The translations under genes were made by a program, and so were the position numbers. Shown here piece after piece: positions 1 to 6,621 of a stretch of 33,224 nt of DNA. Location: assembly GCA_025352795.1 (NCBI GenBank), contig JANXSF010000005.1:1-33224 (forward strand). Direction: 5' to 3'. Source of the DNA: Acidobacteriota bacterium (lineage in GTDB: Bacteria; Acidobacteriota; Terriglobia; Bryobacterales; Bryobacteraceae). Position 1 is the first letter of the stretch. Each line of letters starts with the position of its first letter. The notes below the pieces were generated by a model that had not been told where the DNA came from, ran no database searches, and worked only from the letters and a program-made list of their open reading frames with translations.

Positions 1-184
1 CGGCCCCCCAGGCTGTGAGTAGTTGCTGTGAGCGTGCGGCGGAGCCGGCTAATTCCCAGGCAACAATTGCATGTGGCGTTATCTTTTCGAGCCACGCGCC
101 ATAGACCATCATTCCAATGGCTGAAGCCGCGGTGAGGAAGATGGACCATGGCCAGAGTGGGGAATTCCAGAGCGGTTGCCGCAT
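1..184 (-). CDS. N-terminal part of an unidentified membrane protein (cut by window edge)
   Basis: An open frame starts at ATG 184-182 and runs 61 codons off the left edge without a stop. The predicted N-terminus is a short Trp/Pro-rich head followed by a hydrophobic stretch (about residues 14-31) that looks like a transmembrane segment, then a more polar part containing AWELAGSAARSQQLLTAWG. The start lies one base after the stop of the upstream secreted-protein gene, so the two are probably translationally coupled and belong to the larE transcript. I do not recognise the family with certainty; small uncharacterised bacterial membrane proteins carry similar 'ELAGS...LLxxWG' stretches. Coding status rests on the clean frame, hydrophobicity and spacing only. 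Confidence 0.5.
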   Translation of the reverse strand, partial: MRQPLWNSPLWPWSIFLTAASAIGMMVYGAWLEKITPHAIVAWELAGSAARSQQLLTAWGA

Positions 185-185
185 T

Positions 186-1127
186 CTATGGAGTATTACA
201 TTGTCCGGTGCAGTTTCGCTCACTTACCTTCTGCATAGGACCCAGCGCACCTGCCCCGTCCAAGGTCGGTCGGCGGATGCTGTATGTTTCCGAAAGCGAT
301 TTGTTGGGACCAGGAATCTTTTCAATAATCTGCTGCTCACGAAATTCAGGGGGATCGGCAGCAGCGCGGCCAGCAGGGTTTGGACCAAAAACATCCACCT
401 TAGTGACGCTGGAACCATCCTTGCGAGTTTGCGTTTCACTCACAGTCTGATTCGTCAAACGCAATTGTCCGCCGTCTTGATAGAACATTGCCTTCGATTC
501 TTTAACCACGCCATCTTTCTCTTCTTTTGCAATCGTCAGTCTTCCCGCAGGTTGCAGATTACCATTTACGTCGCGACGTTCAATGGACACATCTTCCTGG
601 GAGGAAGTCTTGCTGGCTACAACCCTTCCCTGCTGTCGCTCCACCACCACATCACCATTGGGAGTGCCGCGCACCAGAGTGGTTTCGTAAGTGCTCGAAT
701 TCTCACCCGCTGGCCTGCTCACTTTAGATTCTTTTTCCCCAAGAGTAAAATTCCCATTGATATCGGAATAGTAAACGGCGCGATCCGTGCTGGTTGATCC
801 ATCGGAATTCTTCCGTTCACTGGTAACCATACGTTGCGGCTGACCGGGATTCCCGTTGTCATCGTAAGGAGTCACCACACGTTCCACCACTTTCGAGGTT
901 TCCGTTTTGCTAATCAGTTTCTCTTCCACTTTTTCCCGTGGCGCGCTGTTTCCATTCATCGTGACACCCATTTGTGTAAACGTGGTGTCGCCGTTTTTTG
1001 AAACAGATTGATGAGATTCACCGGCGGAGACGCGGTTGCCGTTGACGTCGAAGGTATAGCTTCCAGAGCTACTTTGGGATTGCGCCATTACGACGAAAGG
1101 GAGAAGAAAAAGTACACAGCACTTCAT
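186..1127 (-). CDS. secreted protein made of about eight 32-residue DxNGN repeats, function unknown
   Basis: A 313-residue protein from ATG 1127; a TTG three codons upstream (1136) is also possible. Residues 1-15 form a signal peptide (KCC then LFLLPFVVMAQ). Nearly all the rest is repetitive: units start at residues 27, 57, 89, 121, 153, 185, 217 and 248. Four consecutive units are exactly 32 residues, and their first positions read DDNGN, SDING, RGTPNG and RDVNGN. Each unit alternates polar and hydrophobic residues with a mid-unit DG or NG turn, which suggests a regular beta structure. The C-terminus (285-313) is not repeated and carries two Cys (NCTGQC). The gene follows larE by 26 bp and is followed one base later by a putative membrane protein gene. 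I know no named domain for it; a surface or extracellular structural role is inference. Confidence 0.8.
   Translation of the reverse strand: MKCCVLFLLPFVVMAQSQSSSGSYTFDVNGNRVSAGESHQSVSKNGDTTFTQMGVTMNGNSAPREKVEEKLISKTETSKVVERVVTPYDDNGNPGQPQRMVTSERKNSDGSTSTDRAVYYSDINGNFTLGEKESKVSRPAGENSSTYETTLVRGTPNGDVVVERQQGRVVASKTSSQEDVSIERRDVNGNLQPAGRLTIAKEEKDGVVKESKAMFYQDGGQLRLTNQTVSETQTRKDGSSVTKVDVFGPNPAGRAAADPPEFREQQIIEKIPGPNKSLSETYSIRRPTLDGAGALGPMQKVSERNCTGQCNTP
276..1049 (-). repeat. tandem 32-residue coding repeats (DxNGN units)
   Basis: Inside the secreted-protein gene, eight units lie end to end with lengths of 30, 32, 32, 32, 32, 32, 31 and 37 residues. The anchor is an Asp/Asn-Gly-Asn turn near the start of each unit and a second Gly-containing turn about 20 residues later. 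The units are divergent at the protein level, so this is an old amplification rather than a recent DNA-level tandem array. Confidence 0.75.
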
Positions 1128-1153
1128 ACTCCACAATCTAAGGCGAAACAGGG

Positions 1154-2047
1154 TTATGGGGCAATCGGGAAAACACCTGAGGACTCCACTAAGGCCTTTG
1201 GCAGCACTTCATTCATAGATCCTTGCCTGTATCCTTCCAAATCGATGGTCACGTAGTGGAAGCCTAATGGCTTGAAGATCGCCGTCATTCGGGCAAATAT
1301 TTCCCGATCCAGAGCCTTATCTAACTCTTCGGGAGCAATCTCAATGCGCACCAGCTTATCGTGGAATCGCACGCGAAATTGTCGGAATCCCAGAGCCTTC
1401 AATTCTTCTTCACCAATTTCCACTGTCTTGATGGTTTCGCGCGTCACAGCCGTTCCATAAGGCACCCTGGAGCTTAAGCAAGCCGAAGCCGGACGGTCCC
1501 ACGTTGGCAGACCAGCCAGTCGGGAGAGTTCACGGATTTCCGCTTTACTCAAATTGGCATCTACCAAAGGCGACTGCACTTTATGATTCTTAGCGGCACG
1601 TTGACCGGGTCGAAAATCGCCCAGGTCGTCCGTATTCACGCCGTAAATCACGTTGATGATGCCACGTTCCAGGCACACCTGATCCAGGCGGGTAAACAGT
1701 TCGTCTTTGCAATGAAAGCAACGATTGGAATCGTTCTTCACATAATCTGGATTCTCAAATTCGTACGTTTCAATGTACTCATGACGAAATCCAAACTGCT
1801 GGGCGAATTTTTCTGCGTCGCGTTTGTGAGATTCCGGGATTGATGCGGAATCGGCAGTAATGGCAACAGCCTGATCGCCCAATACTTGATGAGCAGCCCA
1901 GGCCAGGTACGCCGAATCTGTACCACCGGAGTAGGCGATAATCACCCGTTCCATATCGCCAAGCAGGCGGAATAACTTTTCCTGTTTGGCAGTAAGAAGA
2001 TCTGGATTTAACACAACGGGAATATTTAAGTTGACCAACGTGGCCAT
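1154..2047 (-). CDS. larE: ATP-dependent sacrificial sulfur transferase LarE
   Basis: A 297-residue PP-loop protein of normal LarE length. The ATP-pyrophosphatase loop SGGTDS is at residues 40-45. A CFHCK motif sits at 110-114, and ACLSSRVPYGT at 189-199 places Cys190 at the position of the sacrificial cysteine of Lactobacillus LarE (Cys176). In the known pathway LarE adenylates P2CMN and donates sulfur to build the nickel-pincer nucleotide cofactor used by lactate racemase and related LarA-type enzymes; it acts in the cytoplasm. No larA, larB or larC is present here, so its partners must be elsewhere. It is the first gene of a minus-strand unit leading into the repeat-rich secreted protein, and is divergent from the STAS gene with 53 bp between the starts. 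Confidence 0.93.
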   Translation of the reverse strand: MATLVNLNIPVVLNPDLLTAKQEKLFRLLGDMERVIIAYSGGTDSAYLAWAAHQVLGDQAVAITADSASIPESHKRDAEKFAQQFGFRHEYIETYEFENPDYVKNDSNRCFHCKDELFTRLDQVCLERGIINVIYGVNTDDLGDFRPGQRAAKNHKVQSPLVDANLSKAEIRELSRLAGLPTWDRPASACLSSRVPYGTAVTRETIKTVEIGEEELKALGFRQFRVRFHDKLVRIEIAPEELDKALDREIFARMTAIFKPLGFHYVTIDLEGYRQGSMNEVLPKALVESSGVFPIAP

Positions 2048-2088
2048 AGATTCAATTATAGATCTTAAGATTTGATGGGACCAAATGT

Positions 2089-2094
2089 TAGAAT
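2089..2094 (+). promoter_or_regulatory. candidate -10 element giving a near-leaderless STAS transcript
   Basis: TAGAAT ends 6 bases before the ATG at 2101, so a normal -10 to start distance would put transcription initiation at or next to the start codon. No good Shine-Dalgarno is visible between them. A convincing -35 box was not found, so the call is tentative. Confidence 0.3.
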
Positions 2095-2100
2095 TCGAAG

Positions 2101-2514
2101 ATGGACGTACAGATCGGGGATCACGAACGTGAGGGGATAGTAATTGTAGACCTCAAGGGTCGCTTAGTTGCTGGTGAAAACGTTGCTGCACTGCGCGAAA
2201 AAGTGGCATTGTTGATATCCAATGGCAAAGTAAACGCGGTATTGAACTTGGCCCATGTCGATTATATTGACTCCTCGGGACTGGGAGCGCTGGTGATGTG
2301 CTTCACTTCTCTGCGCCGGGCGGAAGGTAAATTGAAGTTGCTCAATTTGACACGTCGCAATGTGGAGCTACTGGTATTGACCAAACTGGAAACTGTCTTT
2401 GAGGTATTCGACGATGAACAGCAGGCCGTCAATAGTTTCTTCCCAAATCGGGAAATCCGCAGGTTCGATATTTTGAGTTTCATCCAGCAGCAGAAGGCAG
2501 ACGGCAAGTTATGA
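2101..2514 (+). CDS. STAS-domain anti-sigma-factor antagonist-like protein
   Basis: A 137-residue protein. Residues 1-110 match the SpoIIAA/STAS fold: VDLKGRLVAGE near the N-terminus, then YIDSSGLGALV at 55-65. Ser58 or Ser59 in DSSG is the usual phosphorylation site by an anti-sigma kinase of the SpoIIAB/RsbW type. The family works by partner switching: the unphosphorylated antagonist binds the kinase and frees a sigma factor or other client. The last 25 residues (NREIRRFDILSFIQQQ...) extend past the standard domain. Its stop overlaps the start of the redoxin gene (ATGA). No kinase or phosphatase gene is adjacent, so the cognate partner is unknown. Confidence 0.85.
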   Translation: MDVQIGDHEREGIVIVDLKGRLVAGENVAALREKVALLISNGKVNAVLNLAHVDYIDSSGLGALVMCFTSLRRAEGKLKLLNLTRRNVELLVLTKLETVFEVFDDEQQAVNSFFPNREIRRFDILSFIQQQKADGKL

Positions 2515-2984
2515 GAGCGATGCTGGCCGAAGGAAGTCAGGCACCGGAATTCACGCTGCAGCGGTTTGACGGCAGCGCCATTTCATCAATTGAAATAGCT
2601 CAAAAAGGTCCGGCATTGTTAGTCTTCTTCAAAATTTCCTGCCCCACTTGCCAATTCACGTTTCCATTTTTGGAAAGATTGTCAAAGAACTCGAAATTGC
2701 AGGTGATCGGCGTCAGCCAGGACGATGCTGAAGGCACCACGGAATTCAACCAAGCCTTCGGAATAAGCTTCCCTGTTTTATTGGATTCGGAAGAGACGGG
2801 ATTTAAGGCTAGCAACGGATTCGGCATTTCCCACGTACCCTCAATGTTTGTAGTGGAACCAGATGGTAAAATTTCGGCAGCCGAGCAAGGCTTCACCAAG
2901 CTTCTGCTGGAAGAGTTAGGGGAAAGGGCTGGAGTTGCCGTCTTTTCACCTGCTGAAAAAATTCCTCTTTATAAACCTGGTTGA
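2511..2984 (+). CDS. thioredoxin-fold peroxiredoxin/TlpA-like protein
   Basis: A 157-residue AhpC/TSA-Redoxin type domain: APEFTLQRFDG at residues 11-21, then FFKISCPTC with a CxxC pair at Cys44/Cys47, an SQDD segment and the cis-Pro region GISHVPSMFVV. The CPTC pair points to a ResA/TlpA-like disulfide reductase or atypical peroxiredoxin rather than a classical AhpC. No signal peptide is seen, so it is probably cytoplasmic. The start overlaps the STAS stop by four bases, indicating co-translation. The substrate is not deducible. Confidence 0.82.
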   Translation: MRAMLAEGSQAPEFTLQRFDGSAISSIEIAQKGPALLVFFKISCPTCQFTFPFLERLSKNSKLQVIGVSQDDAEGTTEFNQAFGISFPVLLDSEETGFKASNGFGISHVPSMFVVEPDGKISAAEQGFTKLLLEELGERAGVAVFSPAEKIPLYKPG

Positions 2985-3042
2985 ACATCCAAAAACTAGC
3001 CTTCCCGTGAGGAGGGTCGCTACGCTAAACTAAAAGGAATCA

Positions 3043-3540
3043 ATGGCACTGATCGGTGAAATTTACGGTTCGGCGGCAGCAATCGCCAAAGGCATGAGCG
3101 TCACTTTCAAAGAGATGATGCAGCCAACAGTTACGGAAGACTATCCGGACGCCCCGGTTAATTTTCAGGAACGCTACCGCGGGTCACATATATTGCAGCG
3201 CGATGCCCATGGCATGGAAAAGTGTGTCGCATGTTTTCTGTGCGCGGCGGCTTGCCCGGTGAATTGCATTTATATTGAAGCTGCCGAAAACACCGAACAG
3301 AAACGAATTTCCGGAGGTGAACGATACGCCGAAGTCTATAACATCGATTATTCCCGTTGCATTTTTTGCGGATTCTGCGTGGAGGCCTGCCCCACGGACG
3401 CGATCACCCACGGCCATGGTTTTGAACTGGCTAGTTACAATACTTCCACGCTGGTAATGCGCAAAGAAAATATGCTGGTACAAATCCCAGTTGGCGTGCA
3501 TGCCCCCGTAGTACATGAAGAAGCCGCTGGCAGTCATTAG
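3043..3540 (+). CDS. nuoI: NADH-quinone oxidoreductase subunit I (two 4Fe-4S clusters)
   Basis: A 165-residue NuoI. It has two ferredoxin-type motifs: Cys61, Cys64, Cys67, Cys71 (CVACFLCAAAC) and Cys106, Cys109, Cys112, Cys116 (CIFCGFCVEAC). In complex I these clusters (N6a/N6b) pass electrons towards N2 in the membrane-proximal part of the peripheral arm. Length and motif spacing fit the family. AAGGAA lies just upstream of ATG 3043. The gene stands apart from any other nuo gene and follows the STAS and redoxin genes by 58 bp, so either complex I genes are scattered in this genome or this is an extra copy. Confidence 0.9.
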   Translation: MALIGEIYGSAAAIAKGMSVTFKEMMQPTVTEDYPDAPVNFQERYRGSHILQRDAHGMEKCVACFLCAAACPVNCIYIEAAENTEQKRISGGERYAEVYNIDYSRCIFCGFCVEACPTDAITHGHGFELASYNTSTLVMRKENMLVQIPVGVHAPVVHEEAAGSH

Positions 3541-3815
3541 GCCCGGTGGTTATTCCCAGAGCACTTCCCATTTAACGTCATCCATTGGCTGTGTCAAATC
3601 ACCAATTGGAGAGAGAAGTGTTTCTTTCATCGCTCAAGATGCTGTAAGCGGCTGGTCATTTTTCAAAATTTCATTTGGTTCGCCTGTTGGGTGGTCGTTG
3701 CCTTTGTTCATGTCTGATTATAAGGCGGCTTTTAAATTTTCCACCAATAAACTGGCATGCTGAATGCTCAATGCCATTAGTTTTCCTGCAGAGAAGCGTA
3801 TCAGGTCTTCGGAAA
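3541..3815 (+). other. non-coding stretch, possibly decayed sequence
   Basis: No frame of convincing length or composition is present. On the minus strand there are three very short open stretches in succession (about 18, 25 and 26 codons), which may be remnants or chance. No tRNA-like or other structured RNA was recognised. The segment ends at palindromic repeat copy 1. Confidence 0.4.
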
Positions 3816-3883
3816 ACCGCTCCCTGGCGGTCACGGCTCCTTATAATCAGTGCGTTACCGAGCCGTGACCGCAAGGGAGCGGT
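3816..3883. repeat. palindromic repeat family, copy 1
   Basis: Two 24-nt arms (3816-3839 and 3860-3883) are inverted complements with one mismatch, around a 20-nt spacer. The arms share the core CCGTGACCGCAAGGGAGCGG with two other copies at 12361-12428 and 18658-18725. An A-run precedes the left arm and a T-run follows the right, so each strand carries hairpin plus T tract, as in a bidirectional intrinsic terminator. It lies between nuoI and the DUF362 gene. Confidence 0.9.
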
Positions 3884-3948
3884 CTTTTAACCAGGGGTTA
3901 TTCCAACAAAGAGCCCAATCTGCCAACAAAATAGGAGAAACTAACAAC

Positions 3949-5073
3949 ATGACACGTCGTGACTTGTTAGCCGCACTTTCCGCCGCCCCTTTCGCCCATT
4001 CCGCCACTGAGAAATCACCCCCAGCCCCACCTGTAGCTCTAGCCAAATGTGCATCCTACGATGATGGGCTCACCGAAACACTGTCCACTATGTTCGATCA
4101 ACTCGGTGGCCTTGGGCGTGTGGTGAAAAACAAAACAGTCACTGTAAAACTGAACCTTACCGGCTCCCCAGCCCTCAAATTTCAAGGCCGACCCTTAGGT
4201 GTCACTCATTATTCCCATCCCAAAATGGTGGGTACCGTCGCCTACCTATTGACCAAGGCCGGTGCCAAACGAGTGCGATTTGTGGAAAGTGCCTGGGCTA
4301 GCTCCGGTCCGTTAGAAGAATACATGCTCGATTCCGGCTGGAACGTGCGTCAGTTGAAATCCATCTCTCCAAACGTGATTTTTGAGAATACCAATGCACT
4401 TGGCTCCAGCAAGAAGTACCACCGCGTTACTGTTCCCGGCGGTGGATCTATTTTCCCCGCCTACGACCTGAACACCGCCTACGACGAAACCGACGTGATG
4501 ATGAGCATGGCCAAGCTGAAAGATCACGCTACTTGCGGAATTACCCTTTCCATGAAGAACATGTTCGGAATCACTCCGGCATCCATTTATGGCGACGATG
4601 CAGGCAGGAACGATCCGAATGAAAGCCCCACCAAGGGTCGTGTGGATACCTGCCATGTGGGGAAACGGCAACCCGCAGCTTGCTCTCCGGCAGAAAAGAA
4701 CTCGGCATCCAGTCGCGATCCGGGCTATCGGATGCCGCGCATTGTTGTTGATTTGAACGCCGCCAGACCCATTGATATTGCCTTAATTGACGGCATTGAA
4801 ACTGTGGCTGGTGGTGAAGGTCCATGGATTCGCGGCATTCGTCGGGTCACCCCCGGTTTACTTGTCGCAGGGTTCAATGCCGTCACGACTGATACGGTGG
4901 GCACCGCAGTGATGGGGTATGATCCTCGGGCTACCAAAGGAGTAGCCCCGTTCCAAAAGTGCGACAACACGTTGCTGCTGGCAGAGAGCTTGGGGCTGGG
5001 TAGCGCCGACCTCAAAAAGATCGAAGTCCGGGGCATCTCCATTTCAGGTGCAAAATATTCATTCAGCGGGTAA
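3949..5073 (+). CDS. Tat-exported DUF362-domain protein
   Basis: A 374-residue protein from ATG 3949, chosen because AGGAG lies 11 bases upstream and the protein then begins MTRRDLLAALSAAPFAHS, a twin-arginine signal. The frame stays open to 3850, but that extra part is palindrome repeat sequence. The body fits DUF362: KTVTVKLNLTG, HYSHPKMVGTVAYLLTKAGA with FVESAW, MAKLKDHATCGITLSMKNMFG, and IALIDGIETVAGGEGPW. No CxxCxxC ferredoxin tail is present, unlike some DUF362 proteins. The biochemical function of DUF362 is not established; export through Tat suggests a folded, perhaps metal-containing, periplasmic protein. It precedes the cdaA operon by 49 bp in the same direction. Confidence 0.85.
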   Translation: MTRRDLLAALSAAPFAHSATEKSPPAPPVALAKCASYDDGLTETLSTMFDQLGGLGRVVKNKTVTVKLNLTGSPALKFQGRPLGVTHYSHPKMVGTVAYLLTKAGAKRVRFVESAWASSGPLEEYMLDSGWNVRQLKSISPNVIFENTNALGSSKKYHRVTVPGGGSIFPAYDLNTAYDETDVMMSMAKLKDHATCGITLSMKNMFGITPASIYGDDAGRNDPNESPTKGRVDTCHVGKRQPAACSPAEKNSASSRDPGYRMPRIVVDLNAARPIDIALIDGIETVAGGEGPWIRGIRRVTPGLLVAGFNAVTTDTVGTAVMGYDPRATKGVAPFQKCDNTLLLAESLGLGSADLKKIEVRGISISGAKYSFSG

Positions 5074-5122
5074 GGGATAACAGGTAAACTATAGGGTAAG
5101 TTGCTGGATTGCAACCAGTTGC

Positions 5123-5962
5123 ATGACCTTTTTGAACTTTCTTCTTTCCTCGCTACCCAAATTCAGTTGGACGGCAGCGGTTGACATTGCCGTTGTCGCG
5201 CTGATCATTTACAACTTCATTTTGATTGTCCGGGGACGTCGTGCAGCCAATATCTTGACGGGCATTGGCGCCTTGGTCATGATCTATGGATTGGCCACCT
5301 ATTTCAAGCTGGAACTGCTGCGTACAAGTTTGGCGAACTTGGCCCCCTATACGGTTTTAGCTCTCATCGTGATGTTCCAATCGGAAATCCGCAGATTACT
5401 GGCGCGGCTGGGACGGCGTCGTATGGTGGGTTTTGGTACGCGAGCCCAACGGCGCGAAACGATTGATGAAATCCTCCTGGCCGTGCAGCAACTGGCCCAG
5501 ACTCGCACCGGTGCGCTGATCATCATGGAGCGTGATATTGGTTTGCGCACTTTTGTGGAAAGTGGCGTTCCCATGGATGCAGTGATTTCCAGAGATTTAT
5601 TGCTCTCCATTTTTCAACATGGAGGGGCCATGCACGATGGAGCAGTGGTGGTGCAAGGTGGCCGAGTTTCCGCAGCAGCCTGCTTCCTGCCACTCACCAT
5701 GAAGCCAGGGTTGGCCCGTTCCTTAGGCACAAGACACAGGGCGGCAATTGGCGTTACTGAGGAAACGGATTGCATTTCCATCATTGTCAGTGAAGAAAGC
5801 GGTCATATTTCCATTGCTACCTTTGGCGATATTGAACAGGACCTAACCATTGATCGGTTGGAACATCGCTTGATGAACCATTTTGGCCGACGATTCCAGG
5901 AAGCAAAAAGCTTTCGGCGTCATGCCGAGTCTCCCGAACCAGAGGAGGCCCTGGAACCTTGA
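5123..5962 (+). CDS. cdaA: diadenylate cyclase CdaA (cyclic-di-AMP synthase)
   Basis: A 279-residue membrane-anchored DAC enzyme. Three hydrophobic segments fill roughly residues 14-85, then a coiled linker and a DisA_N catalytic domain with DGA at 172-174 and RHR at 204-206, the motifs that bind ATP and metal. The reaction joins two ATP into c-di-AMP, a second messenger for turgor, potassium transport and wall homeostasis. Length and order match CdaA/DacA. Its last four bases overlap the cdaR start, and cdaR in turn overlaps glmM, giving the conserved cdaA-cdaR-glmM order in which CdaR and GlmM modulate the cyclase. No strong Shine-Dalgarno precedes ATG 5123. Confidence 0.95.
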   Translation: MTFLNFLLSSLPKFSWTAAVDIAVVALIIYNFILIVRGRRAANILTGIGALVMIYGLATYFKLELLRTSLANLAPYTVLALIVMFQSEIRRLLARLGRRRMVGFGTRAQRRETIDEILLAVQQLAQTRTGALIIMERDIGLRTFVESGVPMDAVISRDLLLSIFQHGGAMHDGAVVVQGGRVSAAACFLPLTMKPGLARSLGTRHRAAIGVTEETDCISIIVSEESGHISIATFGDIEQDLTIDRLEHRLMNHFGRRFQEAKSFRRHAESPEPEEALEP

Positions 5963-6621
5963 AACTTCGCTGGCTCACAGAGAATTTTGGATGGAAACTG
6001 TTGAGCATCGCCGTGGCCTTTTTGCTTTGGCTTGCCATTGTTGGTGAACCTGAGCAATCCATTGCCATCAGCATTCCCATTGAATATAAAAACATTCCGC
6101 CAGACCTTGAAATCAGTTCCGAAGTGCCTGATAAATTGCGCGTAGAGGTGCGTGGCCCATCGCGAAGGTTGAGCCCCGCAGGCCTTGCCGCATCAGCCGT
6201 GATTATCAACCTGGCGTCGGCCAATCAACCCGGCGAACGCACGTTTACCATTGAGGAATCAAACCTGGAATTGCCCGCCGGGGTGACCATGAGCCGCGCC
6301 GTGCCTTCGCAAATCCGTGTGAAATTCGAACGTCGCACGGCCAAAGATATTCCCGTAAAAATCACCCTGGAAGGGGAAACAGCAGCGAATTACCGAATCA
6401 AGCGGGGCGAGATCAATCCTCAGGTATTGCGCATCATCGGACCAGAGAGCCGGGTCAACCGGGTAATGTTTGCTGAAACAGATCCGATAGATATAAGTAC
6501 CCTTATTGGCGCAGGTGTGTTCCGAGTGCAAACTTTTATTGGAGATCCGCAAGTGCGCATTGATGGAACTGGTGCTGTGACGGTTGAAATAGAAATGGAA
6601 AGGATTCCAACAACAAAATGA
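5959..6621 (+). CDS. cdaR: YbbR-domain regulator of diadenylate cyclase CdaR
   Basis: A 220-residue protein starting at TTG 5959 (TTGA overlap with the cdaA stop), with an AGAGGAGG ribosome-binding site at 5941-5948. One membrane segment at about residues 10-28 (WKLLSIAVAFLLWLAIVG) is followed by an extracytoplasmic part with two YbbR-like beta domains: IPIEYKNIPPDLEIS...VEVRGPSRRL, then IPVKITLEGE...LRIIGPES. Firmicute CdaR has up to four YbbR repeats, so this is a short form. It is known to bind and modulate CdaA from the outer face of the membrane. Confidence 0.9.
   Translation: MKLRWLTENFGWKLLSIAVAFLLWLAIVGEPEQSIAISIPIEYKNIPPDLEISSEVPDKLRVEVRGPSRRLSPAGLAASAVIINLASANQPGERTFTIEESNLELPAGVTMSRAVPSQIRVKFERRTAKDIPVKITLEGETAANYRIKRGEINPQVLRIIGPESRVNRVMFAETDPIDISTLIGAGVFRVQTFIGDPQVRIDGTGAVTVEIEMERIPTTK

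Noticed and set aside
3850-3948. 33-codon N-terminal extension of the DUF362 protein
   Set aside because: It lies partly in the palindromic repeat and lacks the Tat signal position; ATG 3949 has a proper AGGAG and gives a normal twin-arginine start.
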